The notes beneath the pieces were generated by a model, which saw nothing but the letters and a program-made list of their open reading frames with translations, was not told where the DNA came from and made no database searches. A stretch of 64,000 nucleotides of DNA from Marinovum sp. Lineage in GTDB: Bacteria > Pseudomonadota > Alphaproteobacteria > Rhodobacterales > Rhodobacteraceae. Shown one piece after another: positions 8,431-17,303 of this stretch; positions within the stretch are counted from its first letter, which is position 1; each line of letters opens with the position of its first letter. The stretch lies in contig JAKVBH010000011.1 in the NCBI GenBank assembly GCA_022447495.1, positions 1 through 64,000 on the forward strand. Reading direction: 5' to 3'. A program made the position numbers and the translations under genes.

Positions 8431-9282
8431 ATGACGAAAACCCTCCTCTCAATCGGCCACGGCTATTCGGCCAAAGCCCTTGCGCGCATCCTCAAGCCCC
8501 AAGGCTGGCGCATCATTGGCACCACACGCAGCGCTGAGAAGGCGGATGCCTTGATCCAAGACGGAGTTGAGGCGTGTGTCTATCCAGGCAGCGATCTCAG
8601 CGCGCTGCTTTCTGAGGCCACGCATGTGTTGAGTTCTGTATCCGCGACCGATACTGGCGACCCAATTGTGGCAGACATCGGCGACGCGCTCGCCGAAGCC
8701 AAGCAGTTGGAATGGGTTGGCTATCTGTCGACCACAGGTGTCTACGGCGATTTTGATGGCGCTTGGGTGAATGAAGACACCCCGCTCAGCCCCTCAACCA
8801 AACGTGGCCAGATGCGTAAAACGGCCGAAGAGGATTGGGCTGCGATCCGCGGTCTGCCACTGCATATCTTCCGGCTTGCGGGTATTTACGGGCCGGGGCG
8901 CGGCCCGTTTTCCAAGGTACGCGCCGGAACCGCTCGTCGGATTGTCAAACCAGGTCAGGTCTTTAGCCGCATCCACGTGGACGACATTGCTCAAGTCTTG
9001 GCGGCCTCTATCGCCGCACGTCACCCAGGTGGCATCTACAATGTTTGTGATGACGACCCCGCACCGCCCCAAGACGTATTGTCTTATGCTGCGGAACTGC
9101 TTGGGTTACCGGAACCCAAAGAGGTCGCCTTTGAAGATGCCGAGATGGGGCCAATGGCCCGTAGCTTCTACGCCGAAAACAAACGCGTTGAGAACACACG
9201 CATCAAAGAGACGCTTGGGGTGACGCTGCGCTACCCGGATTACCGCGCCGGGCTGCAGGCTGTGTTGAAAGCAGAAGGCTAA
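8431..9282 (+). CDS. NAD(P)-dependent epimerase/SDR-like protein (YeeZ type)
   Basis: A 283-residue extended-SDR-like protein with an N-terminal Rossmann motif written GHGYSAKAL near residue 8, an active-site region with YLSTTGVYGD near 103 and the FRLAGIYGPGRGP signature near 150. The reading resembles the YeeZ branch, whose reaction is not firmly known. The ATG at 8431 fits the Rossmann spacing; no clear ribosome-binding site is visible. It converges with the SDR gene at 9284 with one base between the stops. Confidence 0.8.
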   Translation: MTKTLLSIGHGYSAKALARILKPQGWRIIGTTRSAEKADALIQDGVEACVYPGSDLSALLSEATHVLSSVSATDTGDPIVADIGDALAEAKQLEWVGYLSTTGVYGDFDGAWVNEDTPLSPSTKRGQMRKTAEEDWAAIRGLPLHIFRLAGIYGPGRGPFSKVRAGTARRIVKPGQVFSRIHVDDIAQVLAASIAARHPGGIYNVCDDDPAPPQDVLSYAAELLGLPEPKEVAFEDAEMGPMARSFYAENKRVENTRIKETLGVTLRYPDYRAGLQAVLKAEG

Positions 9283-9283
9283 G

Positions 9284-10039
9284 TCAAAGCGACGCGATCA
9301 CGCGCGGCTTGCGGCGTTGGAAGAGCACTAGGTCTTTGATCTTGCCTTTCAGGCCGCGTGGAGGAAGGATTTCTCGGTCCATCTCAAACGAGGTTCCCAT
9401 CAGGGATGGATCGTCCCAAAGCGCCAAAGCTGCGCCCCAACGTGCGGCCGTCTCAGGGGCGAGCCCATCGGGAATGCCCATGGATGTGGCCAACATACCC
9501 GGCATCCAATCGCCAATGACAATGTTCGGAAACCGGTCGCCCATGTCGGCAATCAAAGCGCGGCTAAAGATGCGCGCCGCCCCTTTGGACACGGAATAAG
9601 CCGAGCTGGCCGGTAACGGGTTGATATCTGCAAAGGTGGCGACATTGAGGATGCGACCGCGACCGGCATCCATCATGCCGGGCAAAACAGCGTAGCTCGC
9701 AGCAACCATACCGCCGAGGTTCACTTTGACACTGTGCATGAAGCTTTCGACGGTTTCATCGAGTGTATCGCGGCGCGGATAAACGGCGGCGTTGTTGATG
9801 AGCACGTCAACCTGGCCATGTTGCGCGCGGGCGCTCGAAACTGCGTCGCGCACAGCCTGAGCATCAGCAACATCACATGTCACGGCGTGGAACGCCCTGC
9901 CTGCGGACTCGCCAGTCTCTGCCAAGCCTTCAGCTCGCCGCCCGAGTCCTGTAACCTTGTGCCCATTTGCGCAGAGGACGTCTGCCATCGCGCGGCCCAA
10001 ACCGCCGCTCGCGCCAGTGATGAGAATGTGTCGGCTCAC
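9284..10039 (-). CDS. Short-chain dehydrogenase/reductase
   Basis: A classical 251-residue SDR: TGASGGLG at residue 8, NNAA near 85, and a YSVSK active site near 150. It likely oxidises or reduces a hydroxyl on a sugar or similar small substrate (inference). It starts with GTG at 10039, overlapping the stop of the GMC oxidoreductase by 4 bp (GTGA). It is the last gene of the acyltransferase-GMC-SDR operon, which suggests a role in building or modifying a surface glycan or glycolipid. Confidence 0.85.
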   Translation of the reverse strand: MSRHILITGASGGLGRAMADVLCANGHKVTGLGRRAEGLAETGESAGRAFHAVTCDVADAQAVRDAVSSARAQHGQVDVLINNAAVYPRRDTLDETVESFMHSVKVNLGGMVAASYAVLPGMMDAGRGRILNVATFADINPLPASSAYSVSKGAARIFSRALIADMGDRFPNIVIGDWMPGMLATSMGIPDGLAPETAARWGAALALWDDPSLMGTSFEMDREILPPRGLKGKIKDLVLFQRRKPRVIASL

Positions 10040-11544
10040 GGAGTTGGCCCCTTTTTGAGCGTCTCAAGGATTGCGTCGCCCACATGTAAGGCAAGCGCCG
10101 CTATGGTGAGTGAGGGATTCACTCCCATGGACGTGGGGAACAGGCTCGCGTCGGCGACCCAAAGCCCAGGGCACTCCCGCAGTCGGCCTTGAGGATCGGT
10201 GACGGAGGTGGCGGGATCATGCCCCATTTTCATTGTTCCGCAGCCATGGCCAAAGTTCAGCTCGGGTTGCATCGACAAGAACCATTTAAGATGACCCCGA
10301 AAGGCCTGCGCCATGGCCTTGCGAAAGGCCTTACGACGCGCCCGTAGTTCTGGGTGGATTGTGTAGTCACAGGCCAAAGTGTCGTCATCAGTCAGCTTTA
10401 CACGGTTTTCGGCATAGGGCAGGTCCTCAAGTAGACCAACAAAGATCTTGGCCTGCCCAAAGATCCGCGCCGCGATACCTGCCGCTGCGCGCAGGGCAAG
10501 CCACTGTCCTGGCAGTTTTGGCATCTTTGAGCGCGCTAGCGTTTGATCCAGGAAATAAACGATCTCACCATAGGTGACATCAATTCCCATGGCCTGTACC
10601 GTACCGAACCGCTGCCCCTCCAAATGATAGAGATCACGAAGCGACAGCGCCTTTGAGGGGCCGGACGCGGCTTTGTCTTTAGGCCAAAGTGCAATCATCT
10701 CATTGAGGTGGAACATGAGGTTGCGCCCAATGAGACCAGATGGGTCCGGGAGTTCGGATCTCATGGCAAGACGCGGCGTCCCAAAAGCGCCTGCGGCGAG
10801 CACAACCTGCCGGGCGTTGAAGGTCTCGGCTCGGCCTTGGCATATGGCCTCGACCGCTATGCCATCTGGACCAGGCAGGATGCGTTGCACATCGCAACGG
10901 TCGCGCAGCCCCGCTTTTCCTGAGGCCAGCGCAGGCAAGACACCCGCAGTACGTCCGTCGAGCGTCTGTTGTGGCGTGCCATCAGCCTCATATCGGATCG
11001 CGGCGTGAAGACGGTAAGGATGCAATCCATTGGCCTCAAAAGACGCCTTTAGGCTTTCATCGGCGCGGGTGAGTGGAGGAGGTGCAATAAGGGCCGCTTG
11101 CGGCTCGGGCGACAATGGATCGGGGGCGCCGCAAATCTCATAAAGCTCCTCGGCTCGATCATACCGCGGCGCAAGCGTATCGTAGTCTATTGGCCAGCCC
11201 CCTGTCGGGTGGGCTCGCGCGGAACTGTGATCGATGTCGTGGCGTTCCGGGCGCTCCAGCGTGGCCGCATAAAAGGACGAAGACCCGCCGACGCCAGATC
11301 CGATGGGGGCATAGCTCCGGCTCGTGTGTCCGTCCACGGTGGCGTCCAACGGCGCGGGCCAGAGACCGCGCACAAGCCGCCCTGTGGGTTCAAACATCTC
11401 GGCGTGCAGTTGGCGCTCTTCATTTGGATGCTGGGTCTTGCCCTTCTCCAAAAAGAGGACCCGCGCGCCAGCTTCGGCCAAGTGCCGACCGATGGTGCCG
11501 CCGCCCATGCCTGTGCCAATCACAATCACATCAATCTCACTCAT
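10036..11544 (-). CDS. GMC-family FAD-dependent oxidoreductase
   Basis: A 502-residue flavoprotein. The N-terminal FAD-binding motif IGTGMGGGTIG is near residue 8, followed by LEKGK at the end of the second strand. The C-terminal GMC domain shows NFGHGCGTMKMG near 430 with the conserved catalytic histidine, GLWVADASLFPTSMGVNPSLT and a closing helix. The substrate alcohol is not evident. It overlaps the acyltransferase gene upstream by 8 bp and the SDR gene downstream by 4 bp, so all three are in one operon. Confidence 0.88.
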   Translation of the reverse strand: MSEIDVIVIGTGMGGGTIGRHLAEAGARVLFLEKGKTQHPNEERQLHAEMFEPTGRLVRGLWPAPLDATVDGHTSRSYAPIGSGVGGSSSFYAATLERPERHDIDHSSARAHPTGGWPIDYDTLAPRYDRAEELYEICGAPDPLSPEPQAALIAPPPLTRADESLKASFEANGLHPYRLHAAIRYEADGTPQQTLDGRTAGVLPALASGKAGLRDRCDVQRILPGPDGIAVEAICQGRAETFNARQVVLAAGAFGTPRLAMRSELPDPSGLIGRNLMFHLNEMIALWPKDKAASGPSKALSLRDLYHLEGQRFGTVQAMGIDVTYGEIVYFLDQTLARSKMPKLPGQWLALRAAAGIAARIFGQAKIFVGLLEDLPYAENRVKLTDDDTLACDYTIHPELRARRKAFRKAMAQAFRGHLKWFLSMQPELNFGHGCGTMKMGHDPATSVTDPQGRLRECPGLWVADASLFPTSMGVNPSLTIAALALHVGDAILETLKKGPTP

Positions 11545-13492
11545 TTGCCATCACCGGCGCAAAGAGACCCCGCAAGGCCAGTGCTGCTGCATTGGTCACG
11601 TGATTGTTGTCAAAGTAGTAGGGCTGACCATCCGGCAGCGCGGCGCAAGTGCCGTCGACACAAAGGGCAGGCCAGGGATCAATGAACGACAGTCGTCCGG
11701 CCTCGGCCGCAACGCGCCAGGGGGCTTCACCACCCTTGGATCTTGCCAGCGCTTCAACCTGAGGCACCGCGAAGGTACGATCGACATCGGTGCGGCCGTG
11801 GGCGAGAGCGCGTGCCGCCGACCTGCTGTCGTAGAACGGCACCTCGGGCACTTGGCGCAGCACATGAAGATCAGCGCCCGTTGCAGCCAAGGCATCCAAC
11901 GTGGGCGGCACCGCGTCGGCAAATGTTGGAGTGACAGTGATCGTGTTCTCTTCGTCGCGGCCAACGCCGCGACCGTCGGCATAATAACTCCACCGTCCAA
12001 TAAGGAGGATGTCGTCGAACCCCACCGCCTCGATGGCTTGGGCCAATTGCGCGTTCGCGGCGGTGCATTCCGCGTCTTGCGCTGGCGTGGCATAGCTTTC
12101 GCGTTTTTCAATTCCAAAGAGCGGCGGGCATCCGGCACGCCAGATCAACAAACCAGGCCGCTCAGCTTCCCAGGCGGCGGTGTCGATACCTTCTTTGAAA
12201 GCGCGTAGATGGCTGTCGCCCCAAATCAGTACCTTGGGGGCGCCCTCAGGACCGATTGGGCAGATTTCGATCCCGGCAAAGGGTCCATCCGCAGGCACCT
12301 CACAACGGGAGAAATCCTGCAAGAAATCGGCACTGGCTGCGATGTGGGGCTGGACCCGTGGCCCAAATCGATTGGGCAGGCCATCAGCGCGGAATATCCA
12401 GCCGCCCAGGCCAAGAATGACGATCGAGGCCAGTGCAGTCAGGCCAACCATCCCCCCAGGTGACGGCCAGCCTCGTCGGAAGGGTTGTTCAATAAACCGC
12501 CAAGACCCCCAGGCCAACATGATGGACAGCGCGATGCCGATGCCTTGATGCACCCAAGTGGCCGTGTCGCCCAGCACATAGAGCCCCAGCACGAAGACCG
12601 GCCAATGCCACAGATAGAGCGAATACGAGATCAGCCCGAAGGCCACTGGAATGGCGTGCGAGAGCACTCGTGTGATGATGTGGTTGCCCATACCTCCAGC
12701 CAAGAGCAGGACTGTACCGATCACAGGCGCAAGCGCCTGTGTGCCTGGAAAACTTGGGCCGGGTTCGGTGTACACCAGCCCATAGACAACGAGCGCCAGC
12801 CCGCCCCCCGAGAGCGCGAGCGGCGAGCGTGGTCGGAAACCCTTTGTCAAATGGATGGCCAGGAGGACGCCTGCGAGCAATTCCCAAGCCCGAAAATGCA
12901 AGAAATAGAAGGTCGAGATCGAGTCGCGCGGCGTGATCAAGATGCTCGCAGCCAAGGAGGCCACATAGGCCAACCAGAGCACACTAAGCCGCTCCCGAGG
13001 CAGAACGCGAATTAAAACGATCAAAAGCAGTGGGAGGACAATGTAAAATTGTTCTTCGACCGAAAGCGACCACGTATGAAGCAGCGGTTTTTCTTCCGAC
13101 GAGCCGTCAAAGTATCCTGCTTCGCGCCAGAAGAATACGTTCGAGAGATAAACCGTCGCAGCGATGAGTTGTTTGCCAAACTCGCGGAATTCAAAAGGCA
13201 ACAGGACAAACCAGGACACCACCGCTGTGGCCAGCGCCATGGCCACATAGGCCGGTGCAAGACGTCGGATTCGGCGGGTATAGAACACGCCCAAGGCGAT
13301 ATGGCCCGTGGCCTCTTGCTCACGCCAAAGCAATCCACCGATCAGAAAGCCCGAGATGACAAAGAAGATGTCGACGCCCACAAAGCCGCCGGTGATCCCA
13401 GGCACGCCAAAGTGGTAAAGCACCACGGCCAGAACCGCGATAGCGCGCAGCCCGTCGATGTCGTGGCGATAGCTAAGAGCGTGTTGGGACAA
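11537..13492 (-). CDS. Acyltransferase-3 membrane protein with C-terminal SGNH domain (OafA type)
   Basis: A 651-residue O-acyltransferase of the inner membrane. The N-terminal domain begins YRHDIDGLRAIAV and continues through about ten hydrophobic helices to residue 370, with the family RxxR-like motif RRIRRLAPAYV near residue 90. The C-terminal periplasmic part, about 400-650, looks like an SGNH hydrolase domain: ILIWGDSHLRAF (block I, GDSH) and YFDNNHVTNAAALAL near the end with the catalytic His. Such proteins O-acetylate lipopolysaccharide or exopolysaccharide. The start is a TTG at 13492; no ATG is available before the conserved motif. Confidence 0.9.
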   Translation of the reverse strand: MSQHALSYRHDIDGLRAIAVLAVVLYHFGVPGITGGFVGVDIFFVISGFLIGGLLWREQEATGHIALGVFYTRRIRRLAPAYVAMALATAVVSWFVLLPFEFREFGKQLIAATVYLSNVFFWREAGYFDGSSEEKPLLHTWSLSVEEQFYIVLPLLLIVLIRVLPRERLSVLWLAYVASLAASILITPRDSISTFYFLHFRAWELLAGVLLAIHLTKGFRPRSPLALSGGGLALVVYGLVYTEPGPSFPGTQALAPVIGTVLLLAGGMGNHIITRVLSHAIPVAFGLISYSLYLWHWPVFVLGLYVLGDTATWVHQGIGIALSIMLAWGSWRFIEQPFRRGWPSPGGMVGLTALASIVILGLGGWIFRADGLPNRFGPRVQPHIAASADFLQDFSRCEVPADGPFAGIEICPIGPEGAPKVLIWGDSHLRAFKEGIDTAAWEAERPGLLIWRAGCPPLFGIEKRESYATPAQDAECTAANAQLAQAIEAVGFDDILLIGRWSYYADGRGVGRDEENTITVTPTFADAVPPTLDALAATGADLHVLRQVPEVPFYDSRSAARALAHGRTDVDRTFAVPQVEALARSKGGEAPWRVAAEAGRLSFIDPWPALCVDGTCAALPDGQPYYFDNNHVTNAAALALRGLFAPVMANE

Positions 13493-13739
13493 GGCGACTA
13501 CCCGAGGTGACTAGATACCGTTTGCGCTTTAGCGTGGCAGTTCGTCAAGAATGAGGCGCATTTACTTAATCGGGCAGGCCGTGCCGCCTGCGCTCTATAT
13601 GCGCTTGGCGCAGTTTGAGGAGGGTCGCCCATCCGGCTCGAAGCAATCCCGTGTTTTGGTCGATCATCCGAAAAATACCCCCCCGGAAAATTCATAGCCA
13701 GACGAAAACACCGAGCCGACATGGGATGTCGCCTTTTTG

Positions 13740-14276
13740 ATGACGCTTTTTTGTGGAATGGTTCACGGGATGGAAGAATATGGCATCTCCAATTCAGAAC
13801 CTGACTGGTCGCGCGAAGCTGTGACGGGGTTTTGGGAACCCGGCCAGAAGCTGGTGCGCTCGGTCCGACGTTATCAAGCCGCGCGGGATCGTGGAGCGCG
13901 GTTGGCGATGAAGTATTGGGCGCTCAACCACCGCTTTTGGTCAACCATCACTCAATCGGAAATCCATCTCAATTGTGAGATCGGTGGCGGGCTCCGGTTG
14001 CCCCATCCTACCGGGATCATCGTGCATCCGGACGCCAAGATAGGCGTCAATGCGATGCTGTTTCATCAAGTGACCTTGGCAGGGTCGGTTGTCCTCGGTG
14101 GGCATGTGGATGTGGGCGCAGGCGCCAAGATCATAGGTCCGGTCACGGTGGGCCATGATGTGCGCATTGGAGCCAATACGGTTGTCACCCGAGATATCCC
14201 TTCTGGCAAAACCGTGGCCGGCATTCCAGCGCGCGTGATTGGTGACACACCTTTAGAAGCCCCATCAGAGGAGTGA
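13740..14276 (+). CDS. Hexapeptide-repeat serine O-acetyltransferase-like protein
   Basis: A protein of up to 178 residues. Residues 75-165 form a left-handed beta-helix of hexapeptide repeats (IGGGLRLPHPTGIIVHPDA, IGVNAML, VGAGAKIIG, IGANTVV). It resembles the CysE-like acetyltransferases of polysaccharide loci. The N-terminal serine-acetyltransferase helical domain is very short, so it more likely acetylates a sugar than serine. Alternative ATGs at 13758 and 13770 are equally possible, as none has a clear ribosome-binding site. It converges with the glycosyltransferase gene, overlapping it by 12 bp. Confidence 0.8.
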   Translation: MTLFCGMVHGMEEYGISNSEPDWSREAVTGFWEPGQKLVRSVRRYQAARDRGARLAMKYWALNHRFWSTITQSEIHLNCEIGGGLRLPHPTGIIVHPDAKIGVNAMLFHQVTLAGSVVLGGHVDVGAGAKIIGPVTVGHDVRIGANTVVTRDIPSGKTVAGIPARVIGDTPLEAPSEE

Positions 14277-15542
14277 CGGTTTCTCGCCGCCGGTTTGGAG
14301 CCAGTCATAAACCTTTGAGACTTGGCGGGCCTTAGCGGACCAAGTGAAATCACGGTCGACTTTCGCTCGGGCTGCTGTGGCCATATGCGCCAACCGCTCC
14401 GGTTTTTTTATCACATCGCGCAGCGCCTCACGCAAACTTTTGATGATCGCGGCACGCGGCCCGATAGGCAGTTTGATGCCCACCTCTGGCGTCACCAATT
14501 CCCCTGGTCCCGCATAGTCCACGATGAGGGGCGGTACGCCCAGAGCCATGGCCTCAAGGACAACGCCGCCGCCAAACTCGCGGATGGAAGGGAAGGCAAA
14601 GACATGGGCCTCGGACAGGATCGCCTGGACATCTTCATGTGCTTGCCATCCGTGGAAGGTCACAGCTTTGGAGGTTCCCACCATCGCGCGCAGGTGTTGC
14701 ATTTGAGGGCCATCGCCGATGATGTCGAGCTCAAGCGTGCCAGCTTCAAGGAACGGCTCAGCGGCGGCGAGGAGCATGTCAGCGCCCTTGTAGGGCACGA
14801 GGCGACCGACAAAGGCGGCGCGCAACATACCGGTTTCTGGCTGCGAGACACGATTGAACCGTGTGGGATCAATGGCATTTTCTGGTAGGTAAATAAGCTT
14901 ATCCGCAAACTTGGCTGGGACTTCGCTTGCCGTGTGATGCGAGCCTGCAAGGACGACGCTTGCGGCTGTTAGCGTGCGGGCGCGGCCTGGAAGAAGCTTG
15001 TAGGCGGATCGGACATAGCTGAGATATTCGCGCTCAGCACGACGCTCAGCGTCAAATTCTTTGGGCCAGGGCACGCCACCATTGAGGGGGCCCAAGACGA
15101 ACGGCACGCTTGCTTTGGCAATCTTGGGTGCGATGGGGCTTGAGATCGTCGGCGACAGCGGGGTGATGCGATGCACGATGTCCCACTTGCCCGCCTGGAT
15201 GTCCGCGCCAAAGCGCGCCCAGACCATCCGCTCGAAATGGGGATAAGCCAAGGCATTTATGGCCTGGACCATGGTCCACCCCTTGCCTTGACCCATTCGG
15301 AGCTTTTCGGCGAGGTGGAAGAACGGCCGGGCGAATGCTTCGCTGTCAATGAAGCTGACGTCGTCATCCTCGACATAGCCCGCGCGGAGGACGGCCTCTT
15401 TGTTGCGGATCTGGGTGACGAGATGGACATCGGCCACCTCGCGAAGTGCATGGGCAAGCGACCAGCCAACCAAAGGCACAGATACCCATTCAGGATTGGC
15501 CGCTTCTGCAATGGCCAGGACACGCGGGCGATTTTGGGTCAT
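14265..15542 (-). CDS. Glycosyltransferase family 4 (group 1)
   Basis: A cytoplasmic retaining glycosyltransferase of about 425 residues with two Rossmann-like halves. The C-terminal half has FVGRLVPYKGADML near residue 225 and the E-x7-E motif in FPSIREFGGGVVLEAMALGVP near 315-335, both typical of the GT4 nucleotide-sugar site. The start at 15542 overlaps the polymerase stop by ATGA; a longer reading to 15560 would run inside that gene. It is coupled with the polymerase gene and likely adds a sugar to the repeating unit. Confidence 0.9.
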   Translation of the reverse strand: MTQNRPRVLAIAEAANPEWVSVPLVGWSLAHALREVADVHLVTQIRNKEAVLRAGYVEDDDVSFIDSEAFARPFFHLAEKLRMGQGKGWTMVQAINALAYPHFERMVWARFGADIQAGKWDIVHRITPLSPTISSPIAPKIAKASVPFVLGPLNGGVPWPKEFDAERRAEREYLSYVRSAYKLLPGRARTLTAASVVLAGSHHTASEVPAKFADKLIYLPENAIDPTRFNRVSQPETGMLRAAFVGRLVPYKGADMLLAAAEPFLEAGTLELDIIGDGPQMQHLRAMVGTSKAVTFHGWQAHEDVQAILSEAHVFAFPSIREFGGGVVLEAMALGVPPLIVDYAGPGELVTPEVGIKLPIGPRAAIIKSLREALRDVIKKPERLAHMATAARAKVDRDFTWSAKARQVSKVYDWLQTGGEKPSLL

Positions 15543-16933
15543 TGCATCGCCGGGCGCCATTTGAGCATGCTGGTCACGTCACGCTCATCTCGGGTGCGTC
15601 GCAGATGCTCAGCGTAGCCCAACAGAGCCCCGGACAACAACCAGGTGAGCGGCGTGAGCGTCGCATTGGGGATCATGTCAATCGCATTGATCGAGAGGAT
15701 CAACGAAAGCGGCCCGATATGCGGGGATATCTCGTCGTTTCGTCGTCCCAGCATTTCACGCCATAATAAGAATATGGGTAAAACAATCAAACCGAACTCT
15801 GCCAAAAAGCCGATCCATCCATAAACGCCAATGGTGATGATCCAGCGCCCATCGGTAACTGTCTCCAATGCGCCAGAGACGTCGTTCCAGATGTGGTTAC
15901 GCCCCCAGCTTCCCCAACCAAAGATTGGTTTCTCATATGCGCGTTCGAGCAGAATGTCCTCGTTGAAGAACCGGAAACGCAAGGAACCTGAGCGTTCTTC
16001 GTCAATCCGTTCCGCCTGATCCAAGATGGCTTGGGACGGTAGTATCTCAGTCCCTTTTAGCACCGGGTAGGCAATGGCCAAAAGCGCAATTACGGCGGCC
16101 ACTTTGATCTGGAACCGTGCCGAGAAGAACAAGATAAGCGGAACGAGGAAGATCGCAAACAGAAGTGAGCCCAACGATTTACAGAGGACCAAAACCGCGA
16201 AGAGATAGAGGAACGCCCCGAACCAGGTCCATCTGCGCTTTTTCTCAAACTTGAACATCGCCGCGGCGGCGACCAAGGCCATCATCATGTAAAAGGCGAC
16301 CCAGAGCCCGTGGTATAAGAAAACCGTCGGGCGCCATCCGCCAAAACGCACCGTCTGCGAAAAGATGCCTTGAAAGTAGCCATAAATCCAAACATTGAGC
16401 TGGGGAGATAGGCGCACTTCGAGCAACACCGGAAGCGAATAGGCCAAGCCGCCGAGCATAAAGGCACAGATCAAATGCCGTTGCGACGCGCCTTCATAGA
16501 GGAATTGCCGCGCCATCATGAAGGGCAACAGCAACAAAAACTGGGTGATGGTCAAAGCGATCGCGTCGGTAACCCCCAAGGACGGCAGCACCAATTCTCC
16601 CCAGTAAACCGGGTGCCCATTGTTGGCCACGGTCATGACGGGAGAGAAGATAAAGACCAGCATCAGCACCCGCGCAGACAGCGAGTCTGGGAGCAGCGAG
16701 GTTTGGATGCCCTTCATAGACATAACCGTGATGAACGCAGCCAAAGCGGGGATGTTTTCTTTGTGCAGCGGCGGCATCAACGGAAAGTCGAACACGGCCG
16801 GTTGCGGGGGCAAAATCAGGTATCCGATCAGCATCGACCAAATGAACGCGAGATTCATCGGCAAACGGCGAAACATCACCACTGTCACAATCGGCCACGC
16901 GGCCAATACCAAATATGCAATCGCGTTGGGCAT
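15539..16933 (-). CDS. O-antigen polymerase/ligase-like membrane protein (Wzy/WaaL type)
   Basis: A polytopic inner-membrane protein of about 464 residues with roughly ten to twelve hydrophobic helices. It carries a large polar loop near residues 300-360 ending GSWGRNHIWND, a place where O-antigen ligase family proteins keep their conserved Arg and His residues. An ATG at 16933 (MPNAIAYLV) places the first helix at the N terminus; a longer reading from TTG at 17011 is less likely. It is co-directional and overlapping with the glycosyltransferase gene. Ligase and polymerase cannot be separated by eye. Confidence 0.8.
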   Translation of the reverse strand: MPNAIAYLVLAAWPIVTVVMFRRLPMNLAFIWSMLIGYLILPPQPAVFDFPLMPPLHKENIPALAAFITVMSMKGIQTSLLPDSLSARVLMLVFIFSPVMTVANNGHPVYWGELVLPSLGVTDAIALTITQFLLLLPFMMARQFLYEGASQRHLICAFMLGGLAYSLPVLLEVRLSPQLNVWIYGYFQGIFSQTVRFGGWRPTVFLYHGLWVAFYMMMALVAAAAMFKFEKKRRWTWFGAFLYLFAVLVLCKSLGSLLFAIFLVPLILFFSARFQIKVAAVIALLAIAYPVLKGTEILPSQAILDQAERIDEERSGSLRFRFFNEDILLERAYEKPIFGWGSWGRNHIWNDVSGALETVTDGRWIITIGVYGWIGFLAEFGLIVLPIFLLWREMLGRRNDEISPHIGPLSLILSINAIDMIPNATLTPLTWLLSGALLGYAEHLRRTRDERDVTSMLKWRPAMQ

Positions 16934-17303
16934 ACGTTCCGTCGAGGCCCCATAGTGTGTGATCGGTTTTGCCACGAAAATGAGGCGAAAGTTAGAGCGA
17001 GTGCGGTGCAATTAGTGCGACAATCGCGCGCCGCCTTGCTTGGCAGTGTTTCTAGATACCCACCTTCTTTGCATCTCTCACTAAAGCACAAATTTTAGGC
17101 AAACTGAATAGAGTGCTTCTGCATCGCCGGAAATGGGCAGTATCGGCCCCGAGTTGCACCAAGAATTGGTCAACAACCCAGACCACTTGCGTACTTTGGA
17201 CCTAAGGCGCTTTCTCAACTGGCCCTAACGATCCATCGGTCGAAACCATAGCTTGCGCTTAATCTAACGGGCCTGTCGGCCCGAGAGCTTGGGAGAGTTC
17301 CAT
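16934..17303. other. Divergent intergenic region between polymerase and xsc
   Basis: A 370-bp region with no gene. It should hold the promoters of the polysaccharide polymerase gene (leftward) and of xsc (rightward). GGGAGAG lies 7 bases before the xsc ATG. I see no clear operator palindrome. Confidence 0.5.
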
